Shown here piece by piece: positions 27,056-36,200 of a stretch of DNA of 64,000 nt (its first letter is position 1; each line of letters opens with the position of its first letter). Where the stretch lies: the NCBI GenBank assembly GCA_029237775.1, contig JAQZBR010000002.1:558001-622000 (forward strand). Direction: 5' to 3'. Below the pieces are notes generated by a model. That model did no database searches. It saw nothing but the letters and a program-made list of their open reading frames with translations, and was not told where the DNA came from. Made by a program: the position numbers and the translations under genes. Source of the DNA: Bacteroidota bacterium. Lineage in GTDB: Bacteria; Bacteroidota; Bacteroidia; 2-12-FULL-35-15.

Positions 27056-28066
27056 GTGCTGAACTTTTTTAATGACATAACTTTTGCAGATAAGGACCTT
27101 CGTTGGTTGTTCCTGGTAATACCATTCATAATAGCGTGGTATATCTGGAAAAACCGCACATATCATTCTGAATTGAAAGTTTCTTCTTTGGATGAATTTG
27201 CAGGGATCAAGCCTTCGTTTAAACAACGCATGCGCCATCTTCCTTTTATCCTGCGTTTGCTGGCTCTGTCTCTCCTCATACTTGTGCTTATGCGTCCTCA
27301 GTCGCGCAGCAGCTGGAAGGATGTTAAAACGGAAGGGATCGATATCGTGATGTCGCTTGATATTTCGAGCAGTATGCTTGCCCGTGATTTTAAGCCTGAC
27401 AGGCTGGAAGCTGCTAAATCAGTGGCTGATGACTTCATCGACAGCAGGCCTAATGACCGGATAGGGCTCGTGATCTTTGCTGCGGAGAGCTTCACTCAAT
27501 GTCCACTCACCAGCGATCACGCAGTTATTAAAAATTTGTTTTCAGGGATCCATACCGGAATGATGACAGATGGAACTGCGATTGGGAATGGTTTGGCTAC
27601 GGCTGTTTCAAGGGTGAAGGACAGCAAAGCAAAAAGTAAAGTGATTATATTGTTAACGGATGGTGTGAATAACAGAGGCTCGGTAGCTCCTATGACAGCA
27701 GCCGAGATTGCAAAGGCATTTGGGGTTCGTGTTTATACGATCGGTGTCGGAACAATCGGAAAGGCACTCTCCCCTGTCGCCTTATACCCTAACGGCCAAT
27801 ATGAATATGGATACGTGGATGTAGAGATCGATGAAAAAACGTTGACCGATATTGCTGACATGACAGGTGGAAAATATTTCAGGGCAACAGATAATAAAAG
27901 ATTGAGAGATGTGTATAAAGAAATTGATCGTTTGGAAAAGACCATATTTGAGGAAAAGAATTTCACCAACAAAGCTGAGCGCTTTTTGCCTTTTGCAATA
28001 GCCGCGGCAATATTGCTGCTACTTGAATTTTTATTAAGAAACTATTATTTACGCGGGATATTATAA
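27056..28066 (+). CDS. batA: BatA, VWA-domain membrane protein
   Basis: This 336-aa protein has two N-terminal membrane spans (LRWLFLVIPFIIAWYIW and LPFILRLLALSLLILVLM), a VWA domain (about 90-290) with the MIDAS motif DISSSM in VMSLDISSSMLARDFKPDRL, and a C-terminal span (FLPFAIAAAILLLLEFLL). This is the BatA layout from the Bacteroides aerotolerance operon. VWA domains bind partner proteins through a metal ion. It starts with GTG immediately after the upstream gene and overlaps batB by 1 nt (TAATG). Confidence 0.93.
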   Translation: MLNFFNDITFADKDLRWLFLVIPFIIAWYIWKNRTYHSELKVSSLDEFAGIKPSFKQRMRHLPFILRLLALSLLILVLMRPQSRSSWKDVKTEGIDIVMSLDISSSMLARDFKPDRLEAAKSVADDFIDSRPNDRIGLVIFAAESFTQCPLTSDHAVIKNLFSGIHTGMMTDGTAIGNGLATAVSRVKDSKAKSKVIILLTDGVNNRGSVAPMTAAEIAKAFGVRVYTIGVGTIGKALSPVALYPNGQYEYGYVDVEIDEKTLTDIADMTGGKYFRATDNKRLRDVYKEIDRLEKTIFEEKNFTNKAERFLPFAIAAAILLLLEFLLRNYYLRGIL

Positions 28067-29106
28067 TGCAGTTCGAAAACATATATTTTGTTTATGCTTT
28101 TGCAGTAATTCCTTTTCTACTGCTCGGTTACTGGCTGACTGCCCGCTGGAAAAACAAAGCTTTGAAAGCTTACGGGGATCTGCTTATTACACGAACATTA
28201 TTTCCGGACCTTTCTAAAGCAAAACAGCGTGGAAAGTTTATTCTTTTTTTATTCGCTTTCTTTTTTCTGATCATCGGGCTCATCAATCCTCAGATCGGAA
28301 CAAAACTGGAGGAAGTAAAACGGAAAGGTGCTGATATAATGATCTGTCTGGATGTTTCAAACAGCATGAGGGCTGAGGACCTTCAGCCTAACCGTCTTGA
28401 AAAATCGAAGCAAGCCATTGCAAAGCTTATGGATAAGCTTGAAGGTGACCGGCTTGGGATCATTGTTTTTGGAGGAGAAGCATACGTTCAGTTACCTATA
28501 ACAACGGATTACTCGGCTGCAAAGCTGTTTCTGGAAAGCATCAGCACAGACATGATACCTACTCAAGGTACTGATATAGGGAAAGCAATTGATCTTGCGG
28601 TGGAATCGTTCGGGAAGGATGAAGGCAAGAACAAAGCTATTGTTATTATAACAGATGGAGAAAACCATGAGGAAGATGCTTTGAGAGCAGCTGAAGAGGC
28701 AGCCGGCAAAGGGATCAGTATCCATACCATTGGAATGGGTTCGGAGAACGGCTCTCCTATCCCACTTTACAAAGGCAATGTGCAGGATGGATTCCGAAAA
28801 GACAAAGATGGCAACACGGTGATCACAAAGTTAAATGAAGAGATCCTGCAGGAAATAGCAGGTGCAGGAAACGGGATCTATGTAAGAGCAACTAATACGG
28901 ATGCCGGACTTAACAATGTTTTGGGTGCACTGGAGAAGCTGGAGAAAAAACAATTCGACAGTAAAATGTACAGCGATTATGAAGATCGTTTTCAATGGTT
29001 TATTGCTGCAGCTTTTCTTTTATTATTGATTGAAGTTCTGATCAGCGAAAGAAAAAGTAAGCTTTACAAAAGATTGAATTTGTTCGGAGAGAAAAATGAA
29101 AATTAA
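28066..29106 (+). CDS. batB: BatB, VWA-domain membrane protein
   Basis: This 346-aa protein has N-terminal spans (YFVYAFAVIPFLLLGYWL and FILFLFAFFFLIIGLI), a VWA domain with MIDAS DVSNSM in MICLDVSNSMRAEDLQPNRL, and a C-terminal span (FIAAAFLLLLIEVLI). It is a paralogue of BatA and probably pairs with it in the membrane. It overlaps batA by 1 nt and batC by 11 nt, so translation is coupled. Confidence 0.93.
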   Translation: MQFENIYFVYAFAVIPFLLLGYWLTARWKNKALKAYGDLLITRTLFPDLSKAKQRGKFILFLFAFFFLIIGLINPQIGTKLEEVKRKGADIMICLDVSNSMRAEDLQPNRLEKSKQAIAKLMDKLEGDRLGIIVFGGEAYVQLPITTDYSAAKLFLESISTDMIPTQGTDIGKAIDLAVESFGKDEGKNKAIVIITDGENHEEDALRAAEEAAGKGISIHTIGMGSENGSPIPLYKGNVQDGFRKDKDGNTVITKLNEEILQEIAGAGNGIYVRATNTDAGLNNVLGALEKLEKKQFDSKMYSDYEDRFQWFIAAAFLLLLIEVLISERKSKLYKRLNLFGEKNEN

Positions 29107-29839
29107 GAGGCAGATATCACATAGCGCAAAAACGAAGATCCTTTGTCTTCTTGTAATTCTGTTGCCTTTGGTTTCACTTGCACAGCAGGAAAAGAAATTC
29201 ATTTTTGAAGGGAATAAAAATTACAATGAAAAGAAATACGCTGATGCTGAAAAGAACTACAAGCAGGGATTAAGTAAGAACAAAAATTCATACAAAGGAA
29301 GCTTTAATCTGGGAGACGCTTATTATAAACAGGAGAAATACGAAGAGGCAGCTGAACAATTCCAGGCCTTAACTCATAAGGCGACTTCTAAAGATACGCT
29401 TGCAAAGGCTTATCACAATCTTGGCAACTCTCTCTTGAAATCAAAGAAGTACAAAGAAAGTGTTGAAGCATACAAAAATGCATTAAAGAATAACCCTCAG
29501 GATGAAGACACAAGATATAACCTTGCCTGTGCCCAGCAATATCTGAAACAACAGCAACAACAGCAGAACAAGGATAAGAAGGACGACAAAAAAGATCAGG
29601 ATAAAAAAGATCAGGACAAGAAGAAGGAAGACAAGAAGGATCAGGATAAAAAAGACGAAAACAAAAAGGATCAGGATAAAAAAGATCAGAAGGAAAAACA
29701 GGAACGCGAAAAGAATAAAATTTCAAAAGAAGATGCCCAGCGCTTGCTGGATGCACTTCAAAATGATGAAAAAAATCTTCAAGATAAAGTGAAGAAAGGA
29801 AAACCGGGAGTGAAAGTTGAAATTGAAAAAGACTGGTAG
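29096..29839 (+). CDS. batC: BatC, TPR protein with charged Lys/Asp tail
   Basis: This 247-aa protein has a signal peptide or signal anchor (ILCLLVILLPLVSLAQQ), three or so TPR units (about 35-150, such as YADAEKNYKQGLSKNKNSYK and AYHNLGNSLLKSKKYKESVE) and then a low-complexity tail of Lys, Asp and Gln repeats (KKDDKKDQDKK pattern, about 160-205). It ends with a short ordered segment (ISKEDAQRLLDALQNDEK) resembling BatC ends. BatC is thought to scaffold Bat proteins in the periplasm. The repeated tail could vary in length by slippage. It overlaps batB and is followed by batD after 40 nt. Confidence 0.88.
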   Translation: MKIKRQISHSAKTKILCLLVILLPLVSLAQQEKKFIFEGNKNYNEKKYADAEKNYKQGLSKNKNSYKGSFNLGDAYYKQEKYEEAAEQFQALTHKATSKDTLAKAYHNLGNSLLKSKKYKESVEAYKNALKNNPQDEDTRYNLACAQQYLKQQQQQQNKDKKDDKKDQDKKDQDKKKEDKKDQDKKDENKKDQDKKDQKEKQEREKNKISKEDAQRLLDALQNDEKNLQDKVKKGKPGVKVEIEKDW

Positions 29840-29879
29840 TTAAAGAAGCAGAATAAAATAAAGGAGATTTTAAATCGGA

Positions 29880-31688
29880 ATGAAAAGGATAATTCACATA
29901 TTATTTTTCATCTCAGTTCTGGGGAATTTTTCGCTTGCGCAGAAGTTAACTACGGCAGTGAGCAAGAACAGGGTTGCTGTTGGCGAAGCGTTTCAGATTC
30001 AGTTCTCGTTGAGCGGATCATCCGGTTCAGGTATAAAACTGCCTAACATGAATGATTTTGAGGTGTACCAGGGGCCTTATCAATCTTCCAGCACTTCTAT
30101 TGTCAACGGTAACATAAGTCAATCGACTTCGCTGACCTATGTTATAGCGGCCAAAAGGGAAGGTAAATTTACGATAGCTCCTGCAAGCGCAACTATTAAC
30201 GGCAGTACAGTTCAGTCAAATCCTGTTACCATCGAGGTTGTAAAAGGCAACCCTAATTCAGGATCACAGGGAAGTGCAAATCAGGGATCTCAAAATGTCT
30301 CTCCTCCCTCAGCGAACAGCAATGACAATATTCTCATCAAAGCAACGGTAGATAAAACAAAAGCGTTCATTGGTGAACAGGTGGCGGTGAGCTTTAAAAT
30401 ATATTTCAGGGTGGATATCCTGCAGCTTAGTGTTGCTTCCATGCCTGCTTTCGATGGATTCTTCCTTCAGGATGCCAAAGAAAATTCAGCTCAGACTAGT
30501 GAAACTGTTGATGGTGTAACATATGCGGTAACGGAAGTTAAACGCACATTCGCTATTCCACAGAGAACAGGAAAACTGACGATCGATCCATTTGAGATCG
30601 AATGCATGGTTCGTCAAAAATCAAATAGAAAGCCCCGGGATATCTTTGAACAGATGATGGGAACCGGGTATGAAAATGTTTCCGTTAAAACAAAGTCAAA
30701 GCCGGTTACAATTGAGGTTTTGCCTTTGCCGGAAAACAATAAGCCTGCAGATTATAATGGGGCTGTTGGAGATTTTACCTACAAGGTGGAATTGTCAAAA
30801 GATAAAGTAAAGGCAAACGATGCAGTAAATCTAATCATCACCGTTTCGGGAAAAGGAAACCTAAAACTTGTAGATCCTCCTAAAATCGAATTCCCTGAAG
30901 ACTTTGAGACGTACGATCCAAAAACAAAAGAAAATATTTCGGTTGGAGCAGGTGGCGTAAACGGCAGTAAAACATTTGATTATTTAATGATCCCGCGTCA
31001 TGAAGGCGATTATAAAATCGAACACCTCAACTTTACCTTTTTTAATCCGACTAAAAATGAATACGTGACTATTCCTTCGCCTGAATTAATGATTCATGTT
31101 GACAAAGGCGATGGTATCGCGAATGGAGCCAGTGTATTTACACCTAACAATAAAGAAGAGCCAAGGATCCTTGGAAAGGATATCAGGTACATTAAAACCG
31201 GTGATCCTGATTTGCAGAATAAGAATGACCTTTTCTTCGGTTCTGCTCTATTCTGGCTTTGCACAACATTGCCGATTCTTGCTTTTATCTTATTCGTGTT
31301 TTACAGAAGAAAAAATCAGGAGCTAAATAAAGATGCGGTTGCAGTTAAAAGTCGCAAGGCAACCAAGATGGCAAAAAAACGCTTATCGAGTGCTGAACAG
31401 CATCAGCGTTCAAATAATAAAGAGCTTTTTTATCAGGAAATTTCACACGCTTTGTACGGTTACCTGAGCGACAAATTTAACATCGCGGGCGCTGATCTGA
31501 GCAGGGAAAATATTATTAATGCTTTAAAAAACAGGTCTGTACAGGAAAGTACGATCATGCAACTGACAGGCACCCTGGATACTTGTGAATATGCGCGTTA
31601 TGCACCGAGTGCAGTTTCTGGCGACTTGGGAAGCATCTATAATAATACAGTTGCACTAATCACCAAGATTGAAAATGAGACTAAATAG
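29880..31688 (+). CDS. batD: BatD, oxygen-tolerance protein
   Basis: This 602-aa protein has a signal peptide (HILFFISVLGNFSLAQ), a long extracytoplasmic region with three beta-sandwich-like units starting with VSKNRVAVGEAFQIQFSLSG, a membrane span near residue 460 (FFGSALFWLCTTLPILAFIL) and a cytoplasmic tail with ISHALYGYLSDKFNIAGADL. This matches the BatD/DUF (oxygen tolerance) family. AAGGAG lies 13 nt before the ATG. It overlaps batE by 20 nt. Confidence 0.92.
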   Translation: MKRIIHILFFISVLGNFSLAQKLTTAVSKNRVAVGEAFQIQFSLSGSSGSGIKLPNMNDFEVYQGPYQSSSTSIVNGNISQSTSLTYVIAAKREGKFTIAPASATINGSTVQSNPVTIEVVKGNPNSGSQGSANQGSQNVSPPSANSNDNILIKATVDKTKAFIGEQVAVSFKIYFRVDILQLSVASMPAFDGFFLQDAKENSAQTSETVDGVTYAVTEVKRTFAIPQRTGKLTIDPFEIECMVRQKSNRKPRDIFEQMMGTGYENVSVKTKSKPVTIEVLPLPENNKPADYNGAVGDFTYKVELSKDKVKANDAVNLIITVSGKGNLKLVDPPKIEFPEDFETYDPKTKENISVGAGGVNGSKTFDYLMIPRHEGDYKIEHLNFTFFNPTKNEYVTIPSPELMIHVDKGDGIANGASVFTPNNKEEPRILGKDIRYIKTGDPDLQNKNDLFFGSALFWLCTTLPILAFILFVFYRRKNQELNKDAVAVKSRKATKMAKKRLSSAEQHQRSNNKELFYQEISHALYGYLSDKFNIAGADLSRENIINALKNRSVQESTIMQLTGTLDTCEYARYAPSAVSGDLGSIYNNTVALITKIENETK

Positions 31689-32439
31689 ATTATTCTTTTT
31701 TTTATTGATGTTCAACTCTGTGGTTATGCTGGCGGATAAAACTGACCTGCGTTCCACTTTCGATTCGGCTAATGCAGCGTATTCAAAAGCAGATTATAAA
31801 AAGGCGATAGCACTTTACGAAGAGATTTTAGCATACGACAAAGAATCTTCATCGCTGTATTTTAATTTAGGAAATGCTTATATGAAATCAAATGAGATCG
31901 GCAAAGCAATTCTTAATTATGAACGAGCCAAAAAGCTGACGCCTCAGGACGAGGATATTAATAATAACCTCACACTTGCTAATCAAAAAACAGAAGATAA
32001 GATAGAAGCGGCACCTAAGCTCTTTTTCGCTCAGTGGGAAAACGGAGTTACTGATATAGTAAGTGAAAAAGGCTGGAGTATAGTATTCATTGCCTGCATT
32101 GCTTTGGGCTTTCTGTTGATCACGATCTATGTTATTTCCCGACATAAATCATTTCGGCAGTTTGGCTTTTTCATGGGTATCACTCTACTAATAATTTCCA
32201 TTCCTGTTTTTTTTATGGCCGCGAGCAAATACGAGAATACGCTTAATAGTAATACTGCCGTGATCTTAAGTCCTTCAGTCACAGTTACAGGAGCTCCTGA
32301 TGAAAAAGGAACTAAACTTTTTATTCTTCATGAGGGAACAAAGGTGATAGTTACTAAGACTGATGATGACTGGTCAGAAATTCGTATTGTCAATGGGAAT
32401 GTGGGCTGGGTTAAAACCTCGGTTTTGGAGAAGATCTGA
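31669..32439 (+). CDS. batE: BatE, TPR and SH3-like membrane protein
   Basis: This 256-aa protein has a signal peptide, TPR repeats (about 25-105, AYSKADYKKAIALYEEILAY and SSLYFNLGNAYMKSNEIGKA), two membrane spans (IVFIACIALGFLLITIYVI and FFMGITLLIISIPVFFM) and a C-terminal bacterial SH3-like domain (ILHEGTKVIVTKTDDDWSEI...GWVKTSVLEKI). This is the layout of BatE. It overlaps batD by 20 nt and is the last gene of the operon. A second ATG two codons in (31675) could be the true start. Confidence 0.9.
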   Translation: MKMRLNRLFFFLLMFNSVVMLADKTDLRSTFDSANAAYSKADYKKAIALYEEILAYDKESSSLYFNLGNAYMKSNEIGKAILNYERAKKLTPQDEDINNNLTLANQKTEDKIEAAPKLFFAQWENGVTDIVSEKGWSIVFIACIALGFLLITIYVISRHKSFRQFGFFMGITLLIISIPVFFMAASKYENTLNSNTAVILSPSVTVTGAPDEKGTKLFILHEGTKVIVTKTDDDWSEIRIVNGNVGWVKTSVLEKI

Positions 32440-32592
32440 AAAAATAAATCCTTCGTTCTCAGCGAATTATTAAAATTTTGTTAGTATTCCCTGTCGGTAC
32501 GCAACCTTTTTATGCTTATATTTGTCTTAATAACAGAACATTGCGAGCCATACTCCTCCCGGAATTGATGCCGCACCAAAAATTTACTCATT

Positions 32593-32730
32593 TTGAAAAA
32601 GACAATACTCTTCCTTATCGCAGTAATATTCTATTGCATTGCTGTTGTAGCTAAACCCGGCAAAAAGAATCAACAGGCTTTAAAATCTGTTGATGTGTGC
32701 GCTTCCAATACCTATCAGACATTAAGATAA
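32593..32730 (+). CDS. Possible 45-aa secreted peptide or gene remnant
   Basis: An open frame from TTG 32593 encodes a classic signal peptide, KKTILFLIAVIFYCIAVVA, followed by a short basic tail ending NTYQTLR. It is below the ORF track's length limit. TATATTTG at 32517 lies upstream. It may be a small exported peptide, or the 5' stub of a deleted gene. The non-ATG start makes it uncertain. Confidence 0.3.
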   Translation: MKKTILFLIAVIFYCIAVVAKPGKKNQQALKSVDVCASNTYQTLR

Positions 32731-32828
32731 TTGGTTATTCTATCTTTGATTGTCGTCATTCTGTCAAAATTTATCTGAATTAGTCTAATTATTACCTTCG
32801 CTGCCTTTAATCCGTAAGAAAATGCAAC

Positions 32829-32858
32829 TTTTGGGTTGATATTTGCGTCTTATATTTA
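32829..32858 (+). promoter_or_regulatory. Candidate promoter for the small secreted protein and adhesin genes
   Basis: TTTTG (32829-32833) and TATATTTA (32851-32858, one mismatch to TAnnTTTG) are 17 bp apart. The ATG at 32860 would lie at the transcript start, favouring ATG 32872. Confidence 0.35.
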
Positions 32859-32871
32859 AATGTATGTACAC

Positions 32872-33276
32872 ATGAAATCCATTTTCAAAATCGGAGTTTT
32901 CTTATTACTCGCTTTTTCTGTAAAGCAAAACTTTTCTCAGACTTCTTCAATACCCTATTATGATCGTTTAAACTTTGAGGGATCTTTCTTTGTTATAGCT
33001 GAGAGTGACGAAAGGAGCAACTTTTATGCAATTAATCTTTCGCTGTTTGATTCTGACTTAGAGAAAAAATATTTTGAGGCTTTAACTTATAAAGAAAATC
33101 GTTTGATCAGAATTGATGCCGCTAACAATTCCATTTCATGGTACCGTGTTAAAAAGAGTAATTCCACTTCCGAGATCGATGATCTGTTTCACACTTTACA
33201 AGCGAAAACTAAAAGTGATATTACGGCAATGAGTGTAGAGGACAAAAAAGCCTGGCTGGGCAGCAACAGCAAATAA
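32872..33276 (+). CDS. Small secreted protein of unknown function
   Basis: The 134-aa form beginning MKSIFKIGVFLLLAFSV has a clear signal peptide ending near NFSQ. The mature part is small and mixed, with FEGSFFVIAESDERSNFYAI and a C-terminal helix ending KKAWLGSNSK. It lies 11 nt before the large adhesin gene, so the two are probably co-transcribed, and it may assist or accompany that protein. No family is recognised. The track start at 32860 adds MYVH. Confidence 0.6.
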   Translation: MKSIFKIGVFLLLAFSVKQNFSQTSSIPYYDRLNFEGSFFVIAESDERSNFYAINLSLFDSDLEKKYFEALTYKENRLIRIDAANNSISWYRVKKSNSTSEIDDLFHTLQAKTKSDITAMSVEDKKAWLGSNSK

Positions 33277-33287
33277 ATCTACTATAA

Positions 33288-36200
33288 ATGAAACAACATA
33301 AACTTCTCATACTCTTCCTACTTATATGCATTCCCTTCACAGATTGGGCTCAAAGCTCTAACTGTAGCGGTGCTTCAGCATTCTGTTCAGGAACACCGAT
33401 AACTTACCCTGCGTCAGTAGGGGCTGGATCTGCCCAAGCGGGACCGAATTACGGTTGTCTTTTTAGCCAACCCAATCCGGCATGGTTCTACATGCAGATC
33501 GGAACACCCGGAAATCTTTCCATTACTATAACTGCGAGTCCGGCAAGGGATATTGATTTTATTTTATATGGTCCTTTTACCTCTGCAACTGCCCCTTGCG
33601 GTTCACAGCTTACTGCTGCAAACACAGAAGATTGCAGTTACGCAGGTGGTACAGCCCCTGAAATTGCTGATATTACAGGAGGTATGACGGGTGAGTATTA
33701 TTTGCTTCTTTTAACAAACTACTCCAACCAGCCTACGAATATTACATTTAGCCAGACAGGCGGCACCGGTTCAACCAATTGCGGGGTATTATGTGATATT
33801 ACAGGTTTAACCGCTACTCCAACGGCATGCGTTCCGGCAACAAATACATATTCCGTTTCCGGACAAATAGTGTTCAATGCCCAGCCTACAACAGGTACAT
33901 TAACAGTTACCGGAAGCTGTGGTGGAAGTCAAACGTTTAATGCACCTTTCACCAGCCCTTTAAATTATAATCTCACGGGAATCACTTCAAACGGAGCAGC
34001 ATGTAATGTCACCGCAACTTTTTCGGCTACTCCATCATGTACAATGACCACTCCTTATACAGCTCCTGCTAATTGTACACCATGTAATGTAACGGCAGGA
34101 AGCAACACTCCGGTGTGTTCCGGAAACTCTTTAAATCTGACTGCAGGGGCAGTCACCGGAGCTACCTCTTATAGCTGGAGCGGACCGAATGGTTTCACCT
34201 CCGCAGTTCAGAATCCTGTAATTAACGGAGCGACTGCAGTTGCAGGCGGGACATACACTGTAACAGTTACCACCCCAAGCGCTACATGTACAGGCACAAC
34301 AACAGCAACCGTAAATCAAACACCTGCTATCCCGAGTGTAAGCAGCAATTCTCCGGTCTGTTCAGGCAACACACTTAACCTGACCACACCAGCGATTGCC
34401 GGTGCAACATATAGCTGGTCGGGGCCGGGAGGATTCACCTCAGCATTGCAAAATCCTTCTATCTCACCTGTTACCAATGCGGCATCAGGTGCATACTCAG
34501 TGACAGTCACTTCAAATGGATGTACAAGTCCAGCCGGCACCGCATCTGTACTTATTAACAATACACCCGCTGCACCGGTACCTTCAATTAACGGAAGTGC
34601 AAATCCTGCGCCCGTTTGTGCCGGAGCAACACTCACACTAACCGCGAATAATATAGCCGGTCCACCAACATATAACTGGTCAGGGCCGAACGGATATACT
34701 GCTTCGGTTCGCAATCCACCGCCCATACTAAATTCCACTCCTGCAATGAGCGGAACATACACATTAACTGTTACCACGGCACAGGGATGTGTGAGCTTAC
34801 CTGCTACTGTTTCAATAATTGTGAATCCGGTTCCGGTTGCTCCTACGGCTAACGGGACGATTATCTGTTCCGGTGGAACTGCAACATTAACAGCCACTGC
34901 TCCCGGAGGTACTTATGATTGGTATTCAGCAGCAACCGGGGGAACATTATTAGGCAGCGGGGCCACCTTCACAACACCTTCACTCACTGCAACAACAACT
35001 TATTATGTTCAGAGCACGAGTAACGGATGCACAGGACCAAGAACTGCAGTAACTGTAACCGTATCCCCTAGTTTCTCTGTTACCACCACTGCGGATGACA
35101 GCATCTGTGCAGGAACCTCAACAACACTCGGGGTAATTAGTCCGGTCGGAACTTACACTTACACGTGGAATGCTCCGGGGAATCCAGCGTTTTCAACCAA
35201 TGCTTCTCCATCAGTAACTCCCGCTTCTACTACAACATATACCGTGACGGTAGCTGATGCTAATGGATGCAGTGGTTCTGATGTAGTAACGATAACCGTT
35301 GGAACACCGTTAACTTTAAATGCAGCCGGTCTGCCTGCTTCCTGCTTCGGATCATGCGATGGCAGTGCGGGGGTGATGGTGGCTGGAAGTTTTCCTCCTT
35401 ATACTTACAGCTGGACAAACGGATCGACCACGCAATTGATCACAGGGCTTTGTGCCGGCACGGATTCAGTTATCGTTACCGACCTTATTGGCTGCAGCTC
35501 TGGTGACAGCGTAATGATACAGGAGCCGACACAATTAACTTTGACCACTTCTTCAGTTAATGCAACCTGTAATCAGGCTGACGGCTCTGCAAGCGTTATC
35601 GCTTCTGGTGGTGTTTCGCCTTATACATATCAATGGCTGCCGGGAAATTTCTCAGGGGCGACAGCTAACAATATTACTCCCGGATCTTACACAATTACAG
35701 TCAGCGATTCTCACAATTGCCAGTCAAGCGCCAGTGTGACTGTAAATAACACACCCGGAGTTGTTGCTATGGTTTCGGGCTTTACTAACGCCACCTGCAA
35801 TGGCCTGTGTGACGGGACAGCTTCAGTTACTGCTACCGGAGGAAGTACTCCGTATGTTTATTCATGGAGTAACGGACAAACATCAGCAAATACGGTGGCT
35901 CTTTGTGCCGGAACATATACATGTATAGTCTCCGATGCAACAGGCTGTACAAGTACAGTTACTGTTACCATTACTCAGCCTTCCGCGGTTTTTGTTGAGC
36001 CTTTTCCTCCCGGACCAACTATCTGTATCGGGCAGAGTGCTACCTTAAGCGCTTCGGCAATTGGTGGATCGCCCGGTTATACTTTTACATGGGATAATCA
36101 AACATATACCGGGAATCCATATATCGTTTCACCGACAACCCCGGGAATCCATACATACACGGTTATCGCATCTGACGCGAACGGCTGCACATCACCAAAC

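Larger units (their letters stand above)
32440..32871. other. 432-bp gap between the Bat operon and the next gene
   Basis: No clear terminator follows batE. The gap holds a -7-like TATATTTG (32517-32524), a 45-codon ORF (32593-32730), TATCTTTG (32741-32748) and, just before the next gene, a TTTTG...TATATTTA pair (32829-32858). Nothing else is recognised. Confidence 0.5.

Noticed and set aside
34316-34897. 193-aa minus-strand ORF inside the adhesin gene
   Set aside because: It is the antisense shadow of Thr/Ser/Gly-rich repeats, with low-complexity Val/Ala/Pro composition.
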